In this document: one piece after another, positions 53,486 to 61,900 of the stretch
Position numbering within the stretch: position 1 is the stretch's first letter
How the letters are laid out: every line of letters begins with the position of its first letter
Assembly (NCBI RefSeq): GCF_011682145.1
Contig: NZ_WHJH01000005.1
Coordinates: 62,001-126,000 of the forward strand
Source of the DNA: Massilia mucilaginosa
GTDB lineage: Bacteria > Pseudomonadota > Gammaproteobacteria > Burkholderiales > Burkholderiaceae_D
Direction of reading: 5' to 3'
Length of the DNA stretch: 64,000 bases
The notes under the pieces: generated by a model
What the model saw: only the letters and a program-made list of their open reading frames with translations
Databases searched by the model: none
What the model was told of the DNA's origin: nothing
Program-made: the position numbers and the translations under genes

Positions 53486-54925
53486 ATGCGATTGACTCTT
53501 CTTGCCGCAGCGTCCGCGCTGGCGGTCTTGGCGGGATGCGCCAGCGTCCAGCCGCCGTCCCAGGCCCTCATCCACACCCACGCGCCAGCCAAGAACATCA
53601 TCTTCTTCCTCGGCGATGGCATGGGCATCAATACCCTGACCGCCGCCCGTATCTATGCCGTCGGCGAAGAGGGCGAGCTGACCCTCGACACCCTGCCCGA
53701 ATCGGCCTTCGTCAAGACCTTTTCCAACGATGCCCAGGTCACCGACAGCGCCGCGTCGATGTCGGCGTATATGACCGGGGTGAAGGTGAATAACAATGTG
53801 CTGTCGATGAGCTCCGATACGCCAGCCACCGCTCCCGCTCTTGACGCCGCCGGTAACAGGCTGGCCGGGCGCTGCGCCACGGGCCGACCGGTCGCCACCC
53901 TGGCCGAACTGGCCAGGCAGCGCGGCATGTCGGTCGGCGTGGTCACCACCACCCGCGTCACCGACGCCACCCCGGGCGCGGTGTTCGCGCATGTGTGCCA
54001 TCGCGGCATGGAGAACGATATCGCCGCCGCCCTCGTTCCCGGCGGCGCCGGCTACAACGCGGCCCTCGGCGCGCGCGGCCTCGATGTGCTGCTGGGCGGC
54101 GGCAGCGCCCATTTCACGCCCTCCGCCAAAGGCGGCAAGCGCAGCGACGGGCGCGACCTGCTGGCCGAACTGGCCGCGCAGGGCGTGCGCACCGTGGCCG
54201 ACAGCGCCCAGCTGCGCGCGGTCGATACGTCCGCCAGCGCGCCGCTGGTCGGCTTGTTCGCCGCGCACGACCTGAGCTTCGATTCGATGCGCGATGCGGC
54301 CCAGCAGCCATCCTTGCCGGAGATGGCGGGCAAGGCCATCGGCATCCTGGCGAATAATCCGAAAGGCTTCTTCCTGGTGGTCGAGGGCGGCATGATCGAT
54401 CTGGCACTGCATAATTCGAACGCGCGCCGCGCGCTGCAGGAGACGGTCGTCTTCGACAATGCCCTCAAGGCGGCCATCGCGCAGATGCGGGCCATCGATC
54501 CGGACCTGAAAAACACGCTGATCGTGGCCACCGCCGACCATGATCATTCGCTGCTCCTGAACGGCTATGCGCGCCGCACCGGCAAGACCACGCCGGCCGA
54601 ACCGGGCGTGCTGGGATTGATGCGCCGGGTCGATAACAACGAGATCAAGCTCGATGCCGATGGCGCGCCGTTTACCATCATCGGCTTCGGGGCCGGCGAA
54701 AACCGGGTGCGGGGCAGCCGCGGCGCGGCCCCGCACCTGACCAGCGCCCAGGTCAGCGCCGACGATTACCGCCAGGAGGCGGTGGTGCGCACCGAGCCCG
54801 GTTACGAGACCCACAGCGGCACCGATGTGTACCTGGGCGCGGTCGGCGCGGGCGCCGCGCGCTTCGGCGGCACCATCGATAACACCCGCGTGTTCGAACT
54901 GATCAAGGCGGCCGCCGGCTGGTAA
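53486..54925 (+). CDS. Alkaline phosphatase family lipoprotein (paralogue 1)
   Basis: A 479-residue alkaline phosphatase with a lipoprotein signal (LLAAASALAVLAGCAS, lipobox LAGC). Metal and catalytic residues of the PhoA fold can be traced: Asp in FFLGDGMGI, nucleophile Ser in QVTDSAASMSAYMTG, Glu/Asp/His in VVEGGMIDLALHNSN, Asp-His in ATADHDHS, and His in YETHSGTDVY. So it should be active, releasing phosphate from monoesters at the cell envelope. ATG 53486 begins the signal; GTG 53480 is an alternative with GGAG 9 nt upstream. Followed by a paralogue after 40 nt. No Pho box was recognised. Confidence 0.9.
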   Translation: MRLTLLAAASALAVLAGCASVQPPSQALIHTHAPAKNIIFFLGDGMGINTLTAARIYAVGEEGELTLDTLPESAFVKTFSNDAQVTDSAASMSAYMTGVKVNNNVLSMSSDTPATAPALDAAGNRLAGRCATGRPVATLAELARQRGMSVGVVTTTRVTDATPGAVFAHVCHRGMENDIAAALVPGGAGYNAALGARGLDVLLGGGSAHFTPSAKGGKRSDGRDLLAELAAQGVRTVADSAQLRAVDTSASAPLVGLFAAHDLSFDSMRDAAQQPSLPEMAGKAIGILANNPKGFFLVVEGGMIDLALHNSNARRALQETVVFDNALKAAIAQMRAIDPDLKNTLIVATADHDHSLLLNGYARRTGKTTPAEPGVLGLMRRVDNNEIKLDADGAPFTIIGFGAGENRVRGSRGAAPHLTSAQVSADDYRQEAVVRTEPGYETHSGTDVYLGAVGAGAARFGGTIDNTRVFELIKAAAGW

Positions 54926-54965
54926 GCCGCGCTCCCTTTGTAACGTCACCATTATGAGAGTCACC

Positions 54966-56348
54966 ATGACGCTATCCCGTTTTCCATCGCTCCTGCTGGC
55001 CGCTTCGTGCGCGCTGGCGCCATCCCTGGCCTTCGCCGCGCCGCCCGCCAGGAACATCCTCTTCTTCCTCGGCGACGGCATGGGGCCGACCACCATCACC
55101 GCCGCGCGCATCTACCGCTACAAGGAGGAGGGCTTGCTCCACTTCGAGCGCATGCCGCATTCGGCGCGCATCAAGACCTATTCGAACGATGCCCAGACCA
55201 CCGACAGCGCGCCGTCGATGGGTTCCTACATGACCGGCATCAAGATCAATAACGATGTGATTTCGATGGCCGACGCCAAGCCCTTCGGGCCGCGCAAGGA
55301 TGCCAACGGCAATGCCAGCATCGACGCCTGCCCGGCCGGGAACGGGCGCGCGGCGGCCACCATCCTCGAACTGGCCAAGGCGGCCGGCAAGTCGGTGGGC
55401 TCGATCACGACCACGGAGCTGACCCACGCCACGCCGGCGTCGACCTTCTCGCATGTGTGCGACCGCGACATGGCGTACCAGATCGCGGCGCAGGTGGTGC
55501 CGGGCGGCGCCGGCTACAACCCGGCCTTGATGGATGGCGTCGATGTGCTGATGGGCGGCGGGCGCAATCACTTCACGCCGTTCGACGCGGCGCATAATTC
55601 CAAGGGCCGCGCCGACGGACGCGATCTGATGGCCGAATTGGCGGCGCGCGGCTACACGGTCGCCGCCGACGCGGACCAGATGCGGGCGGCGCCGCCGGGC
55701 AAGAAATTCGTGGGTATTTACAGCGATGTGAGCCATCTCGACTACGCGCTGGCGCGGCGCGCCGGCCAGCCGGCCCTGGCGCAGATGACGTCCAAGGCGA
55801 TCGACCTGCTGGCGCCCAACCCGAAGGGCTTTTTCCTGATGGTCGAAGGCGGCAAGATCGATCATGCGCTGCACGATACCAATGTGAAGAACGCGCTGGC
55901 CGAGACGGTCGACTTCGACGAGGCCATCAGGACGGCGCTCGAGAAGATGGAGGCGCTCGATCCGGGCCTGCGCAATACGCTGCTGGTGGTCACCGCCGAC
56001 CACGATCACACGATCGTGATGAACGGTTACGCCAAACGCGGCAGCTCGATCCTCGATATCGTGCGCAATGTGGACGATGGCGCGCCGGCGCGCGATGCCG
56101 ATGGCAAGACCTATACCGCGCTGGTGTTCGGCAATGGCCCGAACCGCCCGCATCAACGGGCCGATGTCGACAGCGCGCAGGCGCAGGCCGATGACTACCA
56201 CCAGGAGACCGGGGTGCGCCTGAAAGGCGAGACCCACGGCGGCGGCGACGTGAAGCTGTTCGCCAGCGGCGCCGGCGCGGGGGTGTTCAAGGGAACCATG
56301 GAAAACACCAGGGTGTTCCACCTGATGAAGGCGGCCTTCGGCTTTTAA
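54966..56348 (+). CDS. Secreted alkaline phosphatase (paralogue 2)
   Basis: A 460-residue alkaline phosphatase with a cleaved signal peptide (LLLAASCALAPSLAFA). Key motifs: LFFLGDGMGPTTI, nucleophile Ser in QTTDSAPSMGSYMTG, VEGGKIDHALHDTN with all three metal ligands, VTADHDHTIVMNGYA and the terminal His in KGETHGGGDVKLFASG. It is about half identical to the gene just upstream but lacks the lipobox Cys, so one copy is membrane-bound and one periplasmic or secreted. ATG 54966 has GAGAG 5 nt upstream; 54954 is an in-frame alternative. A perfect terminator follows. Confidence 0.92.
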   Translation: MTLSRFPSLLLAASCALAPSLAFAAPPARNILFFLGDGMGPTTITAARIYRYKEEGLLHFERMPHSARIKTYSNDAQTTDSAPSMGSYMTGIKINNDVISMADAKPFGPRKDANGNASIDACPAGNGRAAATILELAKAAGKSVGSITTTELTHATPASTFSHVCDRDMAYQIAAQVVPGGAGYNPALMDGVDVLMGGGRNHFTPFDAAHNSKGRADGRDLMAELAARGYTVAADADQMRAAPPGKKFVGIYSDVSHLDYALARRAGQPALAQMTSKAIDLLAPNPKGFFLMVEGGKIDHALHDTNVKNALAETVDFDEAIRTALEKMEALDPGLRNTLLVVTADHDHTIVMNGYAKRGSSILDIVRNVDDGAPARDADGKTYTALVFGNGPNRPHQRADVDSAQAQADDYHQETGVRLKGETHGGGDVKLFASGAGAGVFKGTMENTRVFHLMKAAFGF

Positions 56349-56374
56349 GCAGCTGCTTGAAACGCGTCGCCCAA

Positions 56375-56410
56375 ACAAAAAGCCCCGTTCGCGAGAACGG
56401 GGCTTTTTGT
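56375..56410. terminator. Bidirectional terminator between phosphatases and SWIB gene
   Basis: ACAAAAAGCCCCGTTC and GAACGGGGCTTTTTGT are perfect 16-nt arms around a GCGA tetraloop, with T-runs on both strands; it serves the converging phosphatase and SWIB genes. Confidence 0.95.
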
Positions 56411-56438
56411 AATCCGGCTTGGACAGGCGAACTGGTTT

Positions 56439-56852
56439 TTATTTCAGATGGTCGGAAATGAGTTTCGTCATTTCGAACATCGAGACCTGCGCTTTGCCGC
56501 CGAAGACTGCTTTGAGCTTGTCGTCAGCATTGATCATGCGGCGGTTGGCCGCGTCTTGCAGATCGAGCTTCTTGATGTAGTCCCAGACTTTCTTGGTCAC
56601 TTCGGTGCGCGGCAGCGGCGTTGCGCCAACCACGGCTGCCAGGACGGCGGACGGAGTCATCGCCTTCATGAAGGCGGCGTTCGGCTTGCGTGGGGCTGCT
56701 GCAGGTTTTTTTGCGGCTGCTGCTTTTGGTGCTGCCGCAGCTTTCGCTGGAGCGGCTTTCTTCGCTGCTGCCGGCTTTGCCGCTGCGGCTGGCTTAGCTG
56801 CGGCGGCCTTTTTTGCTGGCGCTGCTGCTGGGGTTTTTTTGGCTGTTGCCAT
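56439..56852 (-). CDS. SWIB-domain protein with histone-H1-like tail
   Basis: A 137-residue DNA-associated protein. Residues 1-58 are a low-complexity Lys/Ala/Pro tail (AKKTPAAAPAKKAAAAKPAA type) like eukaryotic H1 and bacterial AlgP/HU-like tails. Residues 60-137 form a SWIB/MDM2 domain (MTPSAVLAAVVGATPLPRTE, VTKKVWDYIKKLDLQDAANR, INADDKLKAVFGGKAQVSMF). Such proteins occur in chlamydiae and many proteobacteria; function is unproven, nucleoid binding or topology is assumed. ATG 56852 has AAGGAGG 7 nt upstream; a TTG two codons earlier is unlikely. Confidence 0.92.
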   Translation of the reverse strand: MATAKKTPAAAPAKKAAAAKPAAAAKPAAAKKAAPAKAAAAPKAAAAKKPAAAPRKPNAAFMKAMTPSAVLAAVVGATPLPRTEVTKKVWDYIKKLDLQDAANRRMINADDKLKAVFGGKAQVSMFEMTKLISDHLK

Positions 56853-57030
56853 CTTCAAGCCTCCTTAACGAACACATGGGAAATTGCGCAATTCATCGCA
56901 CGGCTTATATTGGTGGGGATTTACCGATGACGCAAGTGTTTTTCAAGAATTTTTCGGCGTTTTCATAGGGAAAAGGCGGAACGATGGCCCGAGAAGGCCG
57001 ATTTTGCTGGATCGAGGAGAAGAACCGTTG

Positions 57031-57113
57031 AACCGTCGCCCCCGCGCAGGCGGGGGGCCAAGTTCTTCGCTGAGCAGCCAACTTGGGCCCCCGCCGTCGC
57101 GGGGGCGACGGTT
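57031..57113. repeat. Compound REP-like palindromic element beside ffh
   Basis: Outer arms AACCGTCGCCCCCGC (57031-57045) and GCGGGGGCGACGGTT (57099-57113) are exact; inner GGCGGGGGGCCAAGTT and AACTTGGGCCCCCGCC form a second pair. Same architecture as the element at 7729 with C/T changes. It occupies most of the otherwise featureless 305-nt gap between the SWIB gene and the ffh stop. Confidence 0.8.
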
Positions 57114-57157
57114 TGACGGTCCGGGGCTGGCGCGAACAGTCGGTAGCGGCAGAATGC

Positions 57158-58528
57158 TTAGCGCATCCCGCCCGGCATCATGCCCTTCATCGAGCGCATC
57201 ATTTTCATCATGCCGCCGCCTTTGAATTTCTTCATCATGGCCTGCATCTGGTCGTATTGCGCCAGCATGCGGTTTACTTCCTGCACCTGCACGCCGGCCC
57301 CGGCGGCGATGCGGCGCTTGCGCGTGGCCTTGATCAGTTCCGGCTTGGCGCGCTCCTGCGGCGTCATCGAGTCGATGATGCCGACCATGCGCCGCACCTG
57401 CTTGTCGGCCTGGTCCATGTTGGCGCCGCCGGCGGCCTGCTGGAACTGGGCCGGCAATTTGTCGATCAAACTCGACATGCCGCCCATTTTCTTCATCTGG
57501 CCCAGCTGCGACTTGAAGTCGTTCATGTCGAAACGGCCGCCGACCTTGATCTTGTTGGCCAGATCGGCGGCGGCCTTGCTGTCGACGCCCTTGCGCGCTT
57601 CTTCGACCAGCGCCAGGATGTCGCCCATGCCCAGGATACGGTTGGCCATGCGCTGGGCGTCGAAGGCTTCGAGGCCGTCGAGTTTTTCGGACACGCCGGC
57701 AAACTTGATGGGTTTACCGGTAATGTGGCGCACCGACAGCGCCGCGCCGCCGCGCGAGTCGCCATCGAGCTTGGTGAGCACGATGCCGGTCAGCGGCAGC
57801 GCGTCGTTAAAGGCCTTGGCGGTGTTGATCGCATCCTGGCCCAGCATGGCGTCGACCACGAACAGGGTTTCGATCGGGTTGACCGCCGCATGCACGGCGG
57901 AGATCTCCTGCATCATCGCTTCGTCGATGCCCAAACGGCCGGCGGTGTCGATGATCAGCACATCGTGGTAGTGCTTCCTGGCCCAGTCGAGCGCGGCCAG
58001 GGCGATGTCGACCGGCTTGTCGGTGGCGGCGGACGGGAAGAAGTCGGCGCCGACCTGCCTGGTCACCGATTCGAGCTGGGCGATCGCGGCCGGACGGTAC
58101 ACGTCGGCCGAGACGGTCAGGACCTTCTTCTTTTTCTCTTCCTTGAGGTACTTGGCCAGTTTGCCGACGGTGGTGGTTTTACCCACACCCTGCAGGCCGG
58201 CCATCAGGATGATCGCCGGCGGCTGCTGGGCAAAGCTCAGCTGCGACGCTTCGGGACCCAGATCGGCGCCCATCAGCGCGCCCAGCTCGCGCTGGACCAC
58301 GCCGACCAGGGCCTGGCCCGGGCTGAGCGAGGCCAATACTTCTTCGCCGAGGGCTTTTTCCTTGACCCGGCTGATGAACTCGCGCACGGCGGGCAGGGCC
58401 ACGTCGGCTTCGAGCAGGGCCAGGCGCACTTCGCGCAGCATCTCGGCGGTATTCGATTCGGTCAGACGCGCCTCACCGCGCATGGTCTTGACGACCTTGG
58501 CAAGGCGTTGGGTTAAGTTATCTAGCAT
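57158..58528 (-). CDS. ffh: Signal recognition particle GTPase Ffh
   Basis: A 456-residue SRP54-type GTPase, which with 4.5S RNA delivers inner-membrane proteins to FtsY. Domains: helical N (1-85), GTPase G with P-loop GLQGVGKTTTVGKLAKYL, DTAGRLGIDEAMM and TKLDGDSRGGAALS, and a Met-rich M domain with GGGMMKMMRSMKGMMPGGM at the C-terminus. ATG 58528 (MLDNLTQRLAKV) matches the conserved N-terminus; the longer frame to 58564 does not. In related genomes ffh is usually next to ypjD, which here lies 5 kb away. Confidence 0.97.
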   Translation of the reverse strand: MLDNLTQRLAKVVKTMRGEARLTESNTAEMLREVRLALLEADVALPAVREFISRVKEKALGEEVLASLSPGQALVGVVQRELGALMGADLGPEASQLSFAQQPPAIILMAGLQGVGKTTTVGKLAKYLKEEKKKKVLTVSADVYRPAAIAQLESVTRQVGADFFPSAATDKPVDIALAALDWARKHYHDVLIIDTAGRLGIDEAMMQEISAVHAAVNPIETLFVVDAMLGQDAINTAKAFNDALPLTGIVLTKLDGDSRGGAALSVRHITGKPIKFAGVSEKLDGLEAFDAQRMANRILGMGDILALVEEARKGVDSKAAADLANKIKVGGRFDMNDFKSQLGQMKKMGGMSSLIDKLPAQFQQAAGGANMDQADKQVRRMVGIIDSMTPQERAKPELIKATRKRRIAAGAGVQVQEVNRMLAQYDQMQAMMKKFKGGGMMKMMRSMKGMMPGGMR

Positions 58529-58606
58529 GGCAGACCTGACTAATATATAGGGCGATGCCGGCACGCGCCGGTTGTGGCGTCATTTTACCCTATGTCCAAA
58601 GGAAAA

Positions 58607-58629
58607 AAGACCGGCGCCGGGCCGGTCTT
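58607..58629 (-). terminator. Terminator of the NHL-type lipoprotein gene
   Basis: AAGACCGGC and GCCGGTCTT are perfect 9-bp arms around a 5-nt loop, followed on the minus strand by six T. It lies 24 nt past the stop of the minus-strand lipoprotein gene and before ffh. Confidence 0.85.
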
Positions 58630-58652
58630 GGGAAGGCTGCGCGCGCGCCGTT

Positions 58653-60518
58653 TTACGGCAAGCTCAGCTTGACGATGGCGTTGCCCGAGATCAGCGCGTA
58701 GCTGTTGGCGCCGATCCGCACGATGTTCCTCGGATTGTCCAGCGTGACCGGGGCGGCGCCGGGGATGGCGAGCGCCGGCCCGGCCTTGCCGGCCACGATG
58801 GTCGATACGCCCGCCGGCGTGATGCGGGTGACCGTGTTGGCGGCGGCGTCGGTCACATAGCGGTTGCCGGCGTCGTCGAAGGCCGCGCCGACGTCGGGCG
58901 GTACCCCGCTTGTGACGGGGATGACATGGCGCTCAGGCGTCACGCGCCGCACGACCTTGTGCGCATCCTGGACATACAGGTCGCCCACCTTGTCGAAACC
59001 GAGAATGTAGGGCGCCTGGAAGATGGCGCCCCTGCCGATGCCGCCGCCGGTGGTGCCGACATACGCACTCCATTCGCCCTGCGGGTTGAGCATGACGATT
59101 TCTTGCCCGGACGGCGTTGCTTCGAGGTAGCTGGCCACGGTCGAGATATAGATATTGCCGGCCTTGTCGGCGGCGATCCCGCTGGCGATGCCGCCGGCCC
59201 GGAACAGGGTGGTGACGCTGCCGTCGGGCGCGATCTTGCGCAGGTGGATGCCGCTGGCGGGAAAGGCGCCGATGTTTTCGTGGCGCAGCAGGGGCCGCTC
59301 GATGGCGTACAGGGTGCCGGACGGCGTGACCGCCAGCCCATGCGGGCCGCGCAGGCGCGCCGCCGCGCCGGTGCCGTCGACCGCCGTCTCCGACAGATTG
59401 GGTTTGCCGGCAAACAAGGTCAACTTGCCGTCCGCGCCGAGCACGGAGATATGCTGGTTGAACACCACGTACATGGTTCCCTCGCGGTCGGCCAGCAGGG
59501 TGCGTGCTTCCGGCAAGGTGATCGCGCTGGTGGTGACGACGCCGTCCAGGCTGACCCGGCGCAGCGCAAAATTGTCGATCACCAGCAGCTGGCCGTCGTG
59601 GTACACCATGCTGGCCGGATTGGCGAAGCGCGCGGCGTCGCCTTTGCCGTCGCGCGCGCTGTCGCGCACGGGCGTCCAGTCGACCCCGGCCACCGTGCTG
59701 ACCATGCCTTGCGGCGTGACCTTGCGGATCCGCGTCTCATCGGCAAAGTACAGGTTGCCGGCGGGGTCGAGCGTGACGGTGTCGACCCGGATCCACTCGA
59801 TGCTCACGCCCAGGCCCGGGCCTTCCGTGGCGCACGGGCGCTGGGGCGAGCTGACCTCGCCAGCGTTCGGGACGGCATATTGCTCGCATCCGGCCAGCGC
59901 GGTCTCCTTGCCGTCGGCCTCGATGCGCACAATCTGATGCGGGGTAATGCGGTAACCGATGCCGGCGGCGCTGGTGAGCATGCGTCCGCCACCGCGGGCG
60001 AAGGGCAGGGGCGTCGCCGTGCCGTCCTTGCCCAGCAGGACGGTCTGGCTCAGGACCGTGCAATACACCTGGTCGCGGGCGTCGACGGACAGGCGCGGGC
60101 CGTCATAGTTGTGGATGGCGTCGAGTCGATCGTCGAACGGGTTCAGGTACATGGTGCGCACCGTGCCGTTGCGCTCCACGCTGCGCACCGCATAGCCATA
60201 GTAATAGTCGGCGCCGCTGCCCAGGCTCTTTGGCTCGCTGACATAGATCGTGCCCTTGCTGTCGATGTCGGCATCGTAGATGCGGCTGAAACGGGCATCC
60301 GCGCCGACGCCGTCGGCGCGCCCGGTGTTGCCGTGCTCGCCGGCGATCAGGGTCAGCTCGGGCACCGGGGCGGGCGCCGGCGGTGGGCCCGGCGGCGTTG
60401 GCGCCGGGGTGGGTGTCGGGGTGGAGTCGCCGTCGCCGCCGCCGCCACAGGCGGCCAGCAATGCCGCGGCGCCCATCTGGAGCGTCATGCGGCGTAGTTG
60501 GAAAGTGCGTACAGTCAT
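58653..60518 (-). CDS. Lipoprotein with NHL/beta-propeller repeats
   Basis: A 621-residue exported protein: signal with lipobox (MTLQMGAAALLAACGGGG, Cys near residue 24), a Pro-Thr linker (TPTPTPAPTPPGPPPAPAP), then repeated NHL-type blades with the pattern GVGADARFSRIYDADIDSKG, DGKGDAARFANPASMVYHDG and GTGAAARLRGPHGLAVTPSG, each followed by YVSEP- or YAIER-type strands. A six- or seven-bladed propeller at the cell surface is expected, used for binding rather than catalysis. ATG 60518 has AGAGAGG 8 nt upstream and gives a short signal; an ATG ten codons earlier is possible. Convergent layout places it between ffh and the ABC operon. Confidence 0.8.
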   Translation of the reverse strand: MTVRTFQLRRMTLQMGAAALLAACGGGGDGDSTPTPTPAPTPPGPPPAPAPVPELTLIAGEHGNTGRADGVGADARFSRIYDADIDSKGTIYVSEPKSLGSGADYYYGYAVRSVERNGTVRTMYLNPFDDRLDAIHNYDGPRLSVDARDQVYCTVLSQTVLLGKDGTATPLPFARGGGRMLTSAAGIGYRITPHQIVRIEADGKETALAGCEQYAVPNAGEVSSPQRPCATEGPGLGVSIEWIRVDTVTLDPAGNLYFADETRIRKVTPQGMVSTVAGVDWTPVRDSARDGKGDAARFANPASMVYHDGQLLVIDNFALRRVSLDGVVTTSAITLPEARTLLADREGTMYVVFNQHISVLGADGKLTLFAGKPNLSETAVDGTGAAARLRGPHGLAVTPSGTLYAIERPLLRHENIGAFPASGIHLRKIAPDGSVTTLFRAGGIASGIAADKAGNIYISTVASYLEATPSGQEIVMLNPQGEWSAYVGTTGGGIGRGAIFQAPYILGFDKVGDLYVQDAHKVVRRVTPERHVIPVTSGVPPDVGAAFDDAGNRYVTDAAANTVTRITPAGVSTIVAGKAGPALAIPGAAPVTLDNPRNIVRIGANSYALISGNAIVKLSLP

Positions 60519-60784
60519 GGCGTAATCCTCTCTGGAAAGTTTGTTCATTATATTCAGTTAATGTTTTCCAATATGTAACGGAGTGTGCGGAACTGTTGTA
60601 TTGCCCGCTCTGCCGCGCCTGCGTATGCAATATGGGTACCACTGTCTCTTTCTCATGCGCCTGCCTGGTTTTTCCGCACAAAGCTTGCGCCAGTCGTGGG
60701 ACTGCGCGGGTTTGTCGCGATACCTTTCTCTAAAGCAATCGACCCCGCTCCCCATCGACTCTGCAGCATTGACCGGAGATTGGC

Positions 60785-61771
60785 ATGACAGGCAAGCATA
60801 TTGGCAAGATCGTCCGCACCACCCTGGTACTGGCGGCGCTGTGCGCCGGCGCCGCCACCCAGGCGCAGGAGGTGGTTCGACTCGGCAACCTCAAGTTCGC
60901 GCATTTCGGCGCCGTCGCGTACATCAAGGAAATCGCGCCCGCCTGCGGCATCAAGGTTGAAGAGAAAATTTTCGCCAAGGGGCTCGACGTGATGCAGGCG
61001 ATCATCGCCGGCGAACTCGATGTGGGGGCGACCGCGTCCGAGGCGGCCATTTCGGGCCGCGCCAGCGGTGCGCCGATCGTGGTGGTGGCCGGTTTCGCCA
61101 GGGGCGGCGCGCGCCTGGTGGCGCGCCACGGCCTGGGCGTGAAGGGCATGCGCGAGCTCAAGGGCAAGAAGGTGGGCGTGACGCGCGGCGGCATCCAGGA
61201 AGTGCTGCTGATGGCCGAACTGCAACAGCACGGCATGAGCGCCGACAGTGCGCCCGGCAAGGATGTGCAGCTGATTTACCTGCCGTTCGCCGACCTGAAT
61301 CAGGCGCTGATGGGCGGCGACATCGACGCCATGATGCAGTCCGAACCGCAATCCTCGCAAGCCATCAACAAGGGTTTCGGGGTTGAAGTGCTGAAACCCT
61401 ACGATACCCCGATCGGCGAGCCGGTGCGCACCCTGGTGATGACCGAAGCGTTCTACAGCGGCAAGCGGGCGCTGGCCGAAAAATTCATGCGCTGCTTCGT
61501 GCAGGCCACGCGCACCTTCATCAGCGAGCCCGCAGTGGCCGAAAAATATGTGCGCGAGACCATCTTCAAGGGCCAGATCAGCAAGGACGACTTCGAGGAC
61601 GCGATCGCCAATTCGCCGTATTCGTTCGATGTGACGGCCGCGCATATCCAGATCACCACCGACACCATGGTCAAGACCGGGGTGGGACGGATGGTGCGCC
61701 CGCCAAGGGCGAGCGACTGGGTGCGCATCGACCTGCTCGAGGCGGCCAAGAAAAGCGCGGGCGTGCGCTAG
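60785..61771 (+). CDS. ABC transporter substrate-binding protein (NitT/TauT/SsuA type)
   Basis: A 328-residue periplasmic binding protein of the SsuA/THI5/NMT1 group, with signal peptide (IVRTTLVLAALCAGAATQAQ). Typical parts are FAKGLDVMQAIIAGELDVGA, ASGAPIVVVAGFARGGARLV and GMRELKGKKVGVTRGGIQEV. The second lobe MGGDIDAMMQSEPQSSQAIN and EPVRTLVMTEAFYS carry further contact residues. Likely substrates include sulfonates, nitrate, taurine, pyrimidine precursors or aromatic acids; none can be chosen. GGAGA 6 nt before the ATG. Upstream 266 nt (60519-60784) shows no other gene. Followed by permease and ATPase genes in the same operon. Confidence 0.9.
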   Translation: MTGKHIGKIVRTTLVLAALCAGAATQAQEVVRLGNLKFAHFGAVAYIKEIAPACGIKVEEKIFAKGLDVMQAIIAGELDVGATASEAAISGRASGAPIVVVAGFARGGARLVARHGLGVKGMRELKGKKVGVTRGGIQEVLLMAELQQHGMSADSAPGKDVQLIYLPFADLNQALMGGDIDAMMQSEPQSSQAINKGFGVEVLKPYDTPIGEPVRTLVMTEAFYSGKRALAEKFMRCFVQATRTFISEPAVAEKYVRETIFKGQISKDDFEDAIANSPYSFDVTAAHIQITTDTMVKTGVGRMVRPPRASDWVRIDLLEAAKKSAGVR

Positions 61772-61866
61772 CAGGCGCGCGGTAGCAGGCGCGCGGTAGC
61801 AGGCGCGCGGTAGCAGGCGCGCGGTAGCAGGCGCGCGGTAGCAGGCGCGCGGTAGCAGGCGCGCGG
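61769..61866. repeat. Seven 14-bp tandem repeats in the ABC operon leader
   Basis: The unit TAGCAGGCGCGCGG is repeated seven times without a mismatch, the first copy including the stop codon (TAG) of the binding-protein gene. Because 14 is not a multiple of 3, the stop TAG recurs in every frame. The array fills most of the 129-nt gap before the permease start. Confidence 0.95.
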
Positions 61867-61900
61867 TAACTGGCATCCGACAACCCGATCCGGAGGCGGC

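Noticed and set aside
60549-60784. Riboswitch or small gene upstream of the ABC operon
   Set aside because: No conserved riboswitch core, long stem or open frame with a ribosome site was recognised.
61769-61866. CRISPR array
   Set aside because: The 14-bp units are contiguous with no spacers.
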